Positions 44,922-56,448 of a stretch of 64,000 nucleotides of DNA are shown one piece after another. The stretch covers positions 272,664 through 336,663 of the forward strand of contig JASVEC010000042.1 in NCBI GenBank assembly GCA_030770535.1. The letters are read 5' to 3'. Position 1 is the first letter of the stretch. Each line of letters begins with the position of its first letter. The translations under genes were made by a program, and so were the position numbers. The notes beneath the pieces are model-generated. The model saw only the letters and a list, made by a program, of their open reading frames with translations, had not been told where the DNA came from and did no database searches. This DNA is from Batkoa obscura. Taxonomy: Eukaryota > Entomophthoromycota > Entomophthoromycetes > Entomophthorales > Batkoaceae.

Positions 44922-45342
44922 ATGAGTTATCGAAATTTCAATCAAATACGTGCTTTTAGTATTAAAAGAACTTTATTTACAAATCCATTTAAACAGAACG
45001 ATACTCTTTATTACAAATTAAAGCCAATATTGTTATTGTTATTTGTTGGAAGTGGTAGTTTAAATTTACATTGGAGCAAACAACAGTACTTAGAAACGGA
45101 AATAAGCAAGGAAACAAAGATAATGTTACTTAATGAAAGAATTTCAAATTTAAAGAACCAAATGAACATAGATGAAACTGAAATTAATACAGGTAATAAA
45201 GAAATAGTCCTATTTTAATAAATGTTGATGTAAATATTCCTTTTTAGTTGAAAACAGAGAAAATGAGAGAAAAACGACCACTTTATTAAACGTATCTAAA
45301 GAAGAAAAATCAAAACTACCAAAGGGAGGCTATTTCTTATAA
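44922..45342 (+). CDS. Small putative mitochondrial membrane protein (121 aa)
   Basis: Two exons (44922-45192 and 45248-45342) join in frame. The N-terminus MSYRNFNQIRAFSIKRTLFT is basic and free of acidic residues, as in mitochondrial presequences. One hydrophobic helix (LKPILLLLFVGSGSLNL) and a charged, partly coiled-coil region (ERISNLKNQMNIDE) follow, ending KLPKGGYFL. This layout fits a small single-pass inner-membrane protein such as a respiratory-complex or MICOS-type factor, but I do not recognise the family. It shares a 51-bp promoter gap with the ASA1-like gene, and its stop codon overlaps the stop of the hydrolase gene on the other strand. Confidence 0.65.
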
Positions 45343-46193
45343 TTTGGTCTTATTATTAAGTAAATATTGATTGATGATAGAAATCAACTGATCGATTTCT
45401 CCTTGTTTATCAAAAAAATGACTTACACCTTCTAAAATAAATACTTGATGATTAATTTTAATCATTTCTTTAATTAAAATAGCGTCTTGATATTTGACCA
45501 CTTTATCTTTCATGCCGTGGATAGTAACCATCCCTTTAATATTAGGTTGGTTGTTTATATTATTATAAATATCTAGATTGAATTTATCACGCCATAAGAA
45601 ATCATTATTACTAATAAAAATTTTTCTATTTTTTGGCCCTACTTTCCATACTACTTCTTTTCCTTTGCCAATCTTTTCTAATTGTTCAGGTTCAAACCTA
45701 GCCATGCTTTTTTCTCTCAAGTCTACTCTTCCAGATATATTTATTATATAGGGAACGTTTAAATTGCAATCCAAGTTCGAAGCTAATAATAAAGCTATCG
45801 AGCCACCTTTCGAGTGCCCAATTATCACCTCGACGTTGAACCGGATACCTTGTTCTTTAGTCACAACCTGGATCCCGTTATTTTCAAAATTAAAGCCATT
45901 CTGTTTAAAATAACTCAATACCTGAATAACGTCCTGAACCTGTTGTTCATAATCAGAATAAGTACTTTTACCACTACTTAAACCATTACCAGTAAAATCA
46001 AACGTAAACGTGTTGTAAGTTTTGTCTAACCCCTGTTCGATCCCATTCACTACAAAGCTTTCTTTGTGATTTAGTAGGCCATGTAAAATGATACATAGCT
46101 TGTTTTCAACCCATTAGCCCCTGTAATTACTACTAATTTACCTACTAAGTGTCCCTCTCTTGAAGGTACTTTTAGTTCAAAATGGTGAGACAT
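45337..46193 (-). CDS. Alpha/beta hydrolase (serine hydrolase, lysophospholipase/aminopeptidase-like)
   Basis: Two exons (46146-46193 and 45337-46098) give 269 aa if the 47-bp intron starts at GTAGGT. Exon 1 is MSHHFELKVPSREGHL and exon 2 continues with LCIILHGLLNHKESF, where the HG forms the oxyanion strand. The nucleophile elbow is GHSKGG. A candidate acid follows in TIHGMKDKVV and the catalytic His in EGVSHFF. This is the S33/alpha-beta hydrolase fold of cytosolic esterases. No signal peptide is seen. The substrate cannot be predicted. The gene is convergent with the small membrane-protein gene, and both stop codons lie in one TTATAA. Confidence 0.88.
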
Positions 46194-46533
46194 GCTTGAT
46201 TTCAATTAAAATTTGTCTCTTATTTTCAATAAAATAGACATAAATTCTGAGATAATTTGTACTAAAATAATTATTCAATATTACATAACCTACCTATAAG
46301 CTAATAAAGTAAATAATAATCCAAGCAGTTTTAATAAATTAAAAACATTCAACATGGTAAATATACATGAAATAAATCTTCAGTTAATCACCAAATTTTT
46401 ATTATAATTAAAATAAATGAACACAAAAAATACACGGAATATTGTTAAAATAAAATATTTGCTATCAAATACTAAATTGCACCTAAAAACGGTTACAAAA
46501 ATAATTACAAAATACTAACAAAACTGCTATTGT
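46194..46533. other. Short intergenic region
   Basis: Between the hydrolase start and the kinase stop, both on the minus strand. AT-rich, with nothing distinct. It holds the hydrolase promoter and the kinase 3' untranslated region. Confidence 0.5.
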
Positions 46534-49500
46534 TTAAGTAAAGGAGGAGGATTTAGCTTGAGCAGGTAAAGAAACACGATTCCTTGAAGGGGAGGAAGAC
46601 AGATCCTTATTATACTCTGAAAGTAGAGGGATATTTTTATAAACAAACGCATCAAAATCTGGCTCGATATTCTTTTGATTATATGATGCCGAGATAGCTC
46701 TTGGTCTTCCTTTTTTAAGGCTGGCATGTTTAGGCTGTGGTGTAAAAAGTCCAGATTCTTTATCAGGCTTTATGACCTTGACTTGAACCTCTTCTTTCTG
46801 TTGGCTATGTCTTTTGTTTTCTTTACTTTCCCTGTCAGCCTCTCCACTCTCCATCATTATATCTACATCAAAACCATTTTCATCTTCTAATTTTTGTATA
46901 TCTGGCCTTTCATTCCTCATATCAAAATAACTTGTATCCAATAAGTCTTCTGGACACGGTTTGAAGGGGGCTTCTGATTCCCTAATGGTATCAAAGTCAA
47001 GTCCACTAAAGAAAGGATGTTCTTTGATCCTTTCTCCTTGCAACCTAGAATTAGGATCACTGTTCAGAAGACCTTTTATTAAATCTTCAGCTAAAGGGTC
47101 TTCGATTCCATCTTCTGGCCATTGGATATTATGATCAAGTATATTTTTAAAAATAGCCTCTGGACTCCCATCCATAAAAGGTGGATAAGCACATAAAAAC
47201 TCAAAGAGACATACGCCAAGTGCCCACCAGTCTACAGGAGTATGATGGCCTATACCTAAAAGAAGTTCCGGTGCTAAATAATCTGGAGTACCTAAGACAC
47301 CTGTTTCTATTGCATTACTAGAATTTGTAACTTCATCCGTTTTAGGAGAAGGTAAAGAAAAACCGAATGGAGAATTCATCCCACTGTGATTTCGTTTTGT
47401 TGATTCATCTTTACTAACTGTTTGACTCCTTTCATTTTCTTTGACTACAATTCTAGAAAGCCCAAAATCAGTTAATTTAAGGTGACCATCACCATTTAAT
47501 AGTATATTATCCGGTTTGAGATCTCGATGAATTACTCCATTTTTATGGAGATAATTAAGTGCAAGCGCCGTTTCTGCCGTATAAAACCGAGCCATCTCTA
47601 TCGTTAACCCTCCCATTCCTGTAATCAAAGAGCTTAGATCTCCACCAATGAGATATTCTTGAACGAGGTAGAGATAATTTTTAGAATGAAAAGCATAAAA
47701 AAGGTTGACTACATATGGCATTTGGGCTAAGGACATAACTTTGCGTTCTGTCATTACTTCCCGTATCATATTTTTTCTTATCATATCATCTTTTCTTATG
47801 ACTTTAATAGCAAATAAGTCTTGAGTAGCTTTTTTACGTGATAGGTATACTTTTCCAAAAGCGCCTCTAGAGATAGGTTTAATAATCTCAAAATCATTGA
47901 TTTGAGGTATTTTCCCACGCTTACTACTATTGTTCGAATCACTTGACTTAGAACTGGTTGGCGAACTTTTATTTTTCCTAAGGCTGTTTTTTAACATTCC
48001 GGAAAGTAAAGATATTAGCTTTTGTGACATTGGTGAATCTTCTGAGCTTGTAGAACTTGTGTTACTATTCGAACGATAAAGCTTATTCATATGGCGCAAT
48101 CTTGATTCCGATACTTCTTTTGATCTACCACGACTAAAATAATTTGTAGTTGAAGTGGGAGAAGAAGGAATAGAAATAGAATCTTTATTTAAATGCCTTA
48201 ATTTTTCTAAATAATTATCCACAACGGACCTTAAAGAATTACTAACTTCTAATGTTTGCTTAGCGTAGTTCTTAACAAAGTTCAAATCTTTTGAAAAATA
48301 CATAATTTCTTTTAGTTTCTTTTTGATCCAATTTTCTTCGTCGATTATATTTTCCATACAAAGTCCTAAAAGATCATTCGATTCCTTTTCTAATATTTTA
48401 ATATGTTTTATAAACTTTTTGACGATTGTTGCACCTTCTTGATTCAATTTTTTTTCGTTTAGTGCTTCACCCAGCTCACTTAAAATGACTCCATACTCAT
48501 TATGAATTTCATGAAACTTCATCTCATGTAGCTGTGTGATAGCACATTCCTCAGAGTGATGCTCAAAATCATGTTTATATACCGTCTCATCACAGATGCG
48601 ACATACAATAGATTCAGTATTATTGTCAGTTAGATCATTTTGTGATGTAGAAAAAGGCCAACCTTTAAATAAGCTAACATCTCCGGACTTTGTACGATTA
48701 TGAAGTTGTAATGAACTCTCTTTATCGCGTTTTTTACTTCGAATTGGAAGAGTAGAACTACCTTTTAGCTTACTTTTATCAATAATCGATTTAAACCCAA
48801 AATTGTCCATTAGGTTTCCAATACTATTTTTACGTTGCGGGGGATTCATAGTCTCGGTTTTTTTGATATTCATTTCTTTTTTGTCAGGCTTATTTAATTG
48901 AACTGAAAGTCGCCTTAAGAAGTTTGGTTTAGGTTTCGAGTTAACTGAAAATATTGAGGGTCTTCTTAAATTTTTTACTTTCTCTTCACTCTCAATGTAA
49001 TTCGAAGAGTCGTATGATTTACTTGCCACCATCATATTTGAACTAATTGACTGTTTTACTTCATCTTTGAGTGGACTTATAGGTTCACTTACTATCCCAG
49101 AACACTCTTCAAACTGTAATTTTGGTAAATTTAATCCCGATTGAATAAATGAAGTCGAATGCCTTAAAGGGGATGGTGAAATAGGTTGGGATAACAAGTA
49201 CTGATTTTCATAGTGTTTTATTTCCATCTCTTTTTTATTATAATCGTTCTATAATTTTTAATAATTGAATTAAAAAACATAAAAATACATACTATATACT
49301 CGGACAACCTACAGCATGGCGAAAACTCAAAAACTAACTTAGACAATAAGTCTTCAGCTTCTGCATTACCAACAGTCATTTTTCGTAACTTTTGTAACAG
49401 CAATCGGAACTCTTTCATAATATCTTGACAAACGGTACTGTTGACCATCATTTCAACTGTAGTTGTTAAAATCCTTTCTGCTAAAGTTTCTATTTTAAAT

Positions 49501-51164
49501 AATGATATTGTATCTAAAGATGCTAAATAAAGTTTTAGCTATTAACTTTTGAACTTTAATTGTATTACCCAAATATGAAGGAGGCCAGCTGTTTGAATGT
49601 AGCCTTAAAAAATGAGCGTTTTTTGAATGGCCATCTCGAGTTGAAACCTTTTTTACTTTGGGTAGATTAATCGGTTTAGAACTACTAAGCAATTGTTTAA
49701 TATTTAGCAAAAGATTAAGTTTTAATACTTACCTATAAGATGAAATAGGTTCAAAAATTTCATGTTGATTGCTTTCTTCAGATTCCTCGTGCTTGATATG
49801 CCAATCACTTATAGTCTGTTTAATTCCTTTATCTGCTAAAACCTTTTCGATCCTAAGTTCCTCAATAAGTTGTTCTTTAAAGTGGCCAAGGCTTAAGGGA
49901 TTTATTCCGGGGTCTAAAGAACTAACTTGTTCCCCAGACTCAAAGCCTGGAAACAATTGCAGATTAACTCCTTGATCAAACGGTACTTCGCTGGCAGAAA
50001 GATAAGAACTATCTTTCAGCTCATTTTCCTCGATATCGACTGATTTTTTTCCCTTGGTGATAAGATACTAGTGGGTTTGGTGTAGTAATCAATGAACCCG
50101 ATCTTCCCAAGGTTACGGCAATCGAGTTACTTCTCTTTCTAATCATTGGAACCGATACACATAAATTCTTACAATCGTGATTTACAAGGGAATTTTTGTT
50201 GTCTTGGGCGAATGGTAAATTATTCAATTGACTAGATGGACTGGTTTCTGGACTTGTATAAATAGTTGAGAAATAAGGAGTGTTTAAAGAATGAGGAGAG
50301 TGGAATAGAGAATCATCAGTATTTGTTGAATCGATTGATGATGAGAGGTAGTAGTCGCTTTGCATTTTACTATCGTAGTCGCTTGCATTAGCTCTAGAGT
50401 TGTAAGAGCTAGGCGAGAGATCTCTTTGCGGCAGCATAGCCCCACGTTTTTTCGCTAGATTCGATAAGCTTTGTACAGCTAAGTTTGATAACCCATCATT
50501 ACTTCTTCGTAATCTGTTTATTCTATCATCAGAGCAACTAGATATCTTTTTATTATTGTTGGAGCCATCATTTGAAACTTCATATAATCCTTGAGTCTGA
50601 TAGCTTTGGAAAGAATCCTCTTTGTTATCTGATCCTGTACTGTTTTCTGATAAAGACGGTAGGTCTTGTAAAGGAGATACCTTTAATGATGAGCTATTGG
50701 TGGAATTGGGTGTACGGAAACCACCATACATTGAATGAGATCTTTCAAGTTGGTAAGGCGAGGTAGTACAAGGGGATAGATTGGGAGACTCTAAGGCATC
50801 TCTAAATGAATTCTTTCTTCCTAGCTGAGATATTTTTTTGTCTGATCCTATGTTGTCTACTGAAGTTGATTTTAAAGTCGAAATGGTTAATGCATCTAAG
50901 GAAGACATCGTTCTTCTTTGAAACCAATTTCCTACATGCGCTAAAGGGTGTTTACTATCTAAAATAATATTAGTATAAGTTAAAGTTAAAGTATATTGAG
51001 ATACCATTTGATTTATTTGTGCTTTTTATTGGTAGTGGAGGCGTTGGTGGGGGTCTTTGAATATTCAAAGTACCAAATTGAGAAGGTGAATTTGAAGGTA
51101 AAGAACTTAAATCTATGTCATCTTTTGAAGAATTCTGTCGAGAATTGATTGGTGCAGGCAGCAT
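46534..51164 (-). CDS. RIM15: Rim15/Cek1/Greatwall-family AGC protein kinase
   Basis: A multi-exon gene from MLPAPINSRQNSSKDD (51164) to the stop at 46534. The largest exon (46534-49227) carries the zinc-finger-like CRICDETVYKHDFEHH motif found in Rim15 homologues and then an AGC kinase domain: GAFGKVYL, catalytic HRDLKPDN, DFGLSR, and a long insertion between DFG and the APE region (GTPDYLAPELLLG), the hallmark of Rim15/Cek1/Greatwall kinases. It ends in an AGC-type tail and a Ser-rich region. The N-terminal exons are Ser/Thr-rich with many TP/SP sites (for example PPPTPPLP and RKRSNSIAV). The kinase links nutrient signalling (TORC1, PKA) to quiescence through endosulfine in yeasts. The intron near 50040-50100 is unclear: only an unusual GTTCAT donor keeps the frame. 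An N-terminal PAS domain was not evident. Confidence 0.9.
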
Positions 51165-52911
51165 ATTTTAACAATACTACTATTGTCAAGTCAAAAAGGT
51201 GGATATTTATTATTGAAATTGAGGAATGATTTTAATAAGTCAATATACAATCTAGTTTGATGTTATTTTAAATAAGAAAGATTTATTTTTTGTGTTAACC
51301 TTTAAATTTGAAACTCTTTCCTGCATTCACTTAAATTTTCAATCTTTTTTGATATGCAGAAATAGCTAAATTTGTACGTGACTGTGTTATTATTGATAAA
51401 TCCCTACTAATATTTGAAATAAACATGTTTTAAAATAGATCGAATTTCATTGGCTAAAGTTGCTATGGCTATGTGTACTTTAATTATTTTTTTGGTTAAT
51501 TTTAATAACAACAAATATCAAAAATATCAACCTCAAATTATCAATTTTATATTCATAATTATAATCTCTATACGGTTATGTAATAAATCTTGTATATCTT
51601 ATTGCTGTTAAATTACATATAAATATTTTTTAAGTAAATTTAGATCATTAAATTTCATTTTTTTTATCTATATTTCTTTTGATTTCATCTTTTTGATTTT
51701 TTTTCCCATATAATTTATAGGTGTGGGAATAAAAATGATTTAGGTGAAATCACTAATTTTAAAATATTTTATTGTCAAATCATTTCATTATGTGACTATT
51801 TTTAATTCTAACCTTTATTGCTTAAATTATATTTAGGATTTAACTTATTGGTTTAACTAAGAATATGATTATAAAGAGTGCTAATTTCTGATTCAATTTA
51901 TTATTATTGACCCTTAAAATAACACGTTTTAATGTCTAAAAATATTCTATTTATTTAAAACATATAATCTATAGAATACAGTATATGTAATTAAAATTGA
52001 TATTTGAGTTCTTCTAGTGCTATCTAATTCGAGCTTTTATTTATCAAGTCATTCAGTTAAATTTGTTAGAAACTATTTTGCTATTTTAATTATGCAACTT
52101 AAAACAAGTTTAAATTAACAAAACATATGATAGCTGCAGCTCTATTGCGACTTGGCTAGCACTAATTTTTAAAGTCAATTAGTAGTTTGTTGTTTTCCAA
52201 TACCTAACGCAGATTTTAAATTTAATGAAATTTTATCCTTGAATGAACAGTTAATTATGTTGCGATGGATCTGCGATAGGTGTATTTAGACATAGAATTC
52301 GATACTATTTGTCGTAAAAATAGTTTTAGATATAACTTTGTTTCTACCCAACTTTTATATACAATTTTTTAGCTACAAAAAGCACCATAAAGCTTTTGCT
52401 CTAAATCGCATGTTAAATGGTCTAATTCCTCCACAATTTGTAAACTTCTTATCTATATATGTTATAAAAGTCAATGTGAACTCATCGTTTCCATATTTTG
52501 GTTTTTTCAACTTGTCTTAAATAAGGACATGAATACTTTTAGATATGTCATGGATCTAATTTCTTATTTTATTATTATACTAAATACTAATATTTATGAT
52601 CTTTTTATATTGATGGTTATCTTATTATGAAACACACACAAATTTCCAAAATAAACACTATCTCCTATTTCTGAATTAAAGATTCATTTCATAACTCATT
52701 ACACACAGCAAATTTGAATTATTAACTTCAATTACAGACTACTTTATTTAATTTTCATACTCTTTTAAAGTCACAAAATAAAATAACATTTTAAAATGTT
52801 ATTTTATATTTATAATTTTAATTTGTAAAGTACTATAAAGTATACTATATTTTATAAACCTTGTTTTGAACTTATTTTAAATACAAAAGCTATTAAGATG
52901 GAATTTGGGGA

Positions 52912-53004
52912 TATATTTCTTAAAGAATTCTACTAGCAACTTTTCCACTTAAATAGTGCTGTAAAAATGAAAAAAGTGATGAAACCAAAAAAACACTCCC
53001 ATAT
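52912..53004 (+). mobile_element. MITE copy 14, diverged
   Basis: Left end AATTTGGGGATATATTTCTT, centre CACTTAAATAGTGC, right end AAACACTCCCATAT. About 10 bp shorter than full length. Confidence 0.85.
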
Positions 53005-53477
53005 AGTCCATTAAAATATACTATAAAATTATTTACATTATTTTTAATTTAACTCAATTTTAAATCTTTACTTTAAACATTTATTATAAGTATAGTTACA
53101 ATCAGTTGTGAGATTTTTGATAACAAATTAGCTGAGACTTATAATATAATACAGTTTAATCATATTTAAAATAAATTTATATTATTCTATAAACTATCGA
53201 TTGGGTTACAATCTTTACTATAACATTAATGTGTAAAAAAAACAGTAAATAACTTCTATATAATTTAAAGATAGAACAAATATATAATACTAAAACAAAA
53301 TAGTTTAAAGTCAAAAAAATAATAATACTTACATTATAGTTCTAGAGCACTGTTAAACAAATGAAATGTGTTTATGACATTTTGTTTAATTTTCTAATAT
53401 AGAATTTAAAAAAATAGTGAGCAAATTATAAAAAAGCGAATAGTTTTGTACTTTCTAATACATTTTATAATTCTTTA

Positions 53478-53585
53478 GAATGGAAGTGTTTTTTTTGGCT
53501 TCATTGCTTTTTCTATCTTTTAAGTGTTATTTGAGTGGAAAAATTGTTAGTAAAATTCTTAAACAAGAAAAATACATCTCTGAGT
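53478..53585 (-). mobile_element. MITE copy 15, diverged
   Basis: Starts GAATGGAAGTGTTTTTTT, has GGCTTCATTGCTTTTTC and GTTATTTGAGTGGAAAAATT, and ends ATACATCTCTGAG, so the right terminus is eroded. Confidence 0.87.
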
Positions 53586-53970
53586 ACAAATCCATATATC
53601 ATTCGAAGTTTTTATTAAGCATATCAATAATAACTTTACTTTTCATATTTGACTTATACTTACATGCTATAGAAAAAAAGCCATAAAAAGGAAATATCAA
53701 TCTCAATATAAATAGAACCGTTTATTAATATTAAAATGAATTAATATAGTTTTGATGATACGATTTTATTTTAATAAACCCTTAATTAAAATAGATTATT
53801 CTAATTGACTGAAATAAAAGATTGAAAAAGCGAAGTACTAAGTTGCTAAATAGTGGGTAATTCTAAAGGAAATTAATAATCCAAATCCACTAAATGAATG
53901 ATTGGCTGGAAATTAAATTCGAAAATTTATTTAAAGGAGAACTGGGGAGAAAAAAAATCAAAGATTTAGA

Positions 53971-55548
53971 ATGATTGGAATTGGGGATATCAAAGAGATA
54001 AGACGATATGAGGATGAAGAAATAGAAGAGATGGTACAGTTAGTTGAGAAATATATTCCAAAGATGATTGATTTTATGCGTGAGGGGAAAGAAGGAGGTG
54101 GTAAAGTAGTAATTAATGAAAGCAAAAAAGAGTTATATGAGATCTTAGATTTGAAGTTTGAAAATAGAAGAATAGGATCCAAAGAGTTAGAAACGGTTAT
54201 AGAGAAATTATTCAAGTATTCTATCAACCCATACAATGCCAAATTTTGTGACAAATTATATTCCGGAAGTAACCCAATTGGCGTATTATCTGAATGGCTA
54301 TTGACTTTTTTAAACGCTAATAGTCATGTGTACCATGTATCCCCAGTATTAACTCAAATAGAATTATTCACTTCAAGGGAGCTGGCTAAGTTGTATGGAT
54401 TTAATGATAAGTTTTCGGGTGGCTTAACATTCCCTGGAGGTTCTACTTCTAATTTGATGGCTTTAGTAACCTGTCGTAACTTATGGTATCCTCATATTAA
54501 GTTTAATGGATATACAGAGAAAGATAAATTGTCTATTTTTACATCGGATAAATCTCATTACTCTATACAAAAATCAGCAATGAGTATAGGAATAGGATTA
54601 AATAGAGTATATAAAGTGAAGACTAAAATAGAAGGCACTATGGATATTGAAGACTTGATAAATAAGATCGAATATTCTATTAGTTTAGGGGAAACACCTT
54701 TATTTTTAAATATTACTGCAGGTACTACAGTACAGGGATTTTTTGAAGACATAATAGAGTTGTGTAAAGTAGCAAAAAAATATCAATTATGGGCTCATTT
54801 AGACGCTAGCTGGGGAGGACCAGTTATATTTTCTGAGAAATATAAACACTTATTAAATGGTAGTGAAATGGTTGATTCTATTACTATGAATCCCCATAAA
54901 TTATTGGGGGTCCCTTTGCAATGTTCCTTTTTATTACTTAAGGATAGAACTCAGTTTGTAAAGGCAAACTCTTTAGATGCGGATTATTTATTCCATAATT
55001 CGAGCCTTAAAGAAAATGATGATAATTTGGATTGGTTAGAACATCAATCAGATTTAGGACAGGGTACTATTGCTTGTGGGCGTAAACCAGATGCTTTTAA
55101 GATGTATTTAGCTTGGAAATATTACGGAAAGATCGAATTTGAAAATAGAGTTAATGTTGCGTTTGATAATATCTGTTATTTAAAACAAAAGATTTTAAAC
55201 CATCCCAGGTTTCAATTAGCGTTTAATCCAAATTCTGTCAATTGCTGCTTTTGGTACATTCCATTATCTTATACCAAACAATTTGCTTATTTGAGTGAGG
55301 ATAACCTAATCTCGAATGAAGTGGTCCCTAAAGCATACGGCATTGCTACCATTGATATTCATAAAAAATTGAGAGAAAATGGAGAGTTTATGATAGATTA
55401 TAGTCCTTTAGATATTAATACTGACAATGGCTTGGTAACTTTACCTCCTTTCTTTAGAATGGTAAGCCATAATCCCAATCTTAACCCCAATCATATGGAT
55501 CAACTAATTGAACTAATATTATATTATGCAAGTGATTTAAAGTTATAA
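53971..55548 (+). CDS. PLP-dependent group II decarboxylase (GAD/CSAD-like)
   Basis: Single exon of 525 aa, the usual size. The PLP-binding lysine is K310 in SITMNPHKLLGVPLQCS, a sequence close to animal glutamate and cysteine-sulfinate decarboxylases. H196 (SHYSIQK) should stack on the cofactor ring, and D278 in HLDASWGG should bind the pyridine nitrogen. SGGLTFPGGSTSN and GTTVQGFFEDI are also family motifs. The enzyme removes the alpha-carboxyl group from an amino acid; glutamate, aspartate or cysteine sulfinate are all plausible substrates. The motif type differs from the bacterial/plant/yeast GadB-Gad1 class. No targeting signal is seen, so the protein is probably cytosolic. The start at 53971 is the first ATG and gives MIGIGDIKEIRRYEDEE. 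Confidence 0.93.
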   Translation: MIGIGDIKEIRRYEDEEIEEMVQLVEKYIPKMIDFMREGKEGGGKVVINESKKELYEILDLKFENRRIGSKELETVIEKLFKYSINPYNAKFCDKLYSGSNPIGVLSEWLLTFLNANSHVYHVSPVLTQIELFTSRELAKLYGFNDKFSGGLTFPGGSTSNLMALVTCRNLWYPHIKFNGYTEKDKLSIFTSDKSHYSIQKSAMSIGIGLNRVYKVKTKIEGTMDIEDLINKIEYSISLGETPLFLNITAGTTVQGFFEDIIELCKVAKKYQLWAHLDASWGGPVIFSEKYKHLLNGSEMVDSITMNPHKLLGVPLQCSFLLLKDRTQFVKANSLDADYLFHNSSLKENDDNLDWLEHQSDLGQGTIACGRKPDAFKMYLAWKYYGKIEFENRVNVAFDNICYLKQKILNHPRFQLAFNPNSVNCCFWYIPLSYTKQFAYLSEDNLISNEVVPKAYGIATIDIHKKLRENGEFMIDYSPLDINTDNGLVTLPPFFRMVSHNPNLNPNHMDQLIELILYYASDLKL

Positions 55549-56448
55549 AATAAAATAGTATATAAAGTTTAAACGTTATTTATTCAATTTTAATGAGATT
55601 CAAATTACACACGGCATAGAAACCTAGAAATATATATTAATATCTTGTTTAAATGTGCTTTTTTAACAATTAATTGTAAAACTTCAGAATAAAATTAGCA
55701 TCAATAAATCAAACTATTATGTTTTAGAAGAAGAATAGGATGACCTGCCCAAAAAGGACTTCAGTGCTTGACTCTATTAAATATCTCATCATATTCTGTT
55801 TAAACTTGAAATTTATGGATTTACTTACATTACAAAATTAACAATATTGTGCATTGGTTATTGACGATTTGCTTTTATACTGTTATTTGGTCGAAAATTT
55901 CGAGTTGTAGGGTGCAAATTTTTTTAATTGGTTAATTTTGAAATTTTTCTTATTAATGGATTGGAAGTTATGGGAAGTTTAATTTATTAGTAGAGTATAA
56001 TAATTTGATGTCCATTATGTGAATAATAAATAACACAAAATGAAAAATATATTGATTTTCAATACCAATTGGCTATTTTATTACTATATTGACTTAAGGT
56101 CTACTAGTTTATAGGACCTTAGTTGTTCACCTATATGAAGTCTAGTTTATTAATAAAAGTAGTCAAAATGATTTTCATACTAATGTTTTAAAATAGTTTG
56201 CTAAAGCTATAAGTTTTAAAGAAAATTACTGAATAAAGATATTCAAAGTAGTATTTAAATAACTTATTATAACAGTTTGCTATATTTTTAAAGTAATATT
56301 CTTTATAAAATATTTTTTAAGCAATACTATAATAAATGATTTCAAAGGTTATTTTTTAGCTATTTGCTATTTGTGGCCATTTTAATAATGCAAAAAAATG
56401 AAATAATAAAGTTCTAAACCTAAAATCAAAGTTTTAAGATTTAACTTA
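55549..56448. other. Intergenic region
   Basis: Lies between the decarboxylase and BRE-like genes, both on the plus strand. No coding sequence or repeat stands out. Confidence 0.5.

Larger units (their letters stand above)
51165..53970. other. Long AT-rich intergenic region with two MITEs
   Basis: Nothing gene-like over 2.8 kb apart from miniature elements at 52912-53004 and 53478-53585. The left edge should carry the RIM15 promoter, the right edge that of the decarboxylase gene. Confidence 0.5.
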
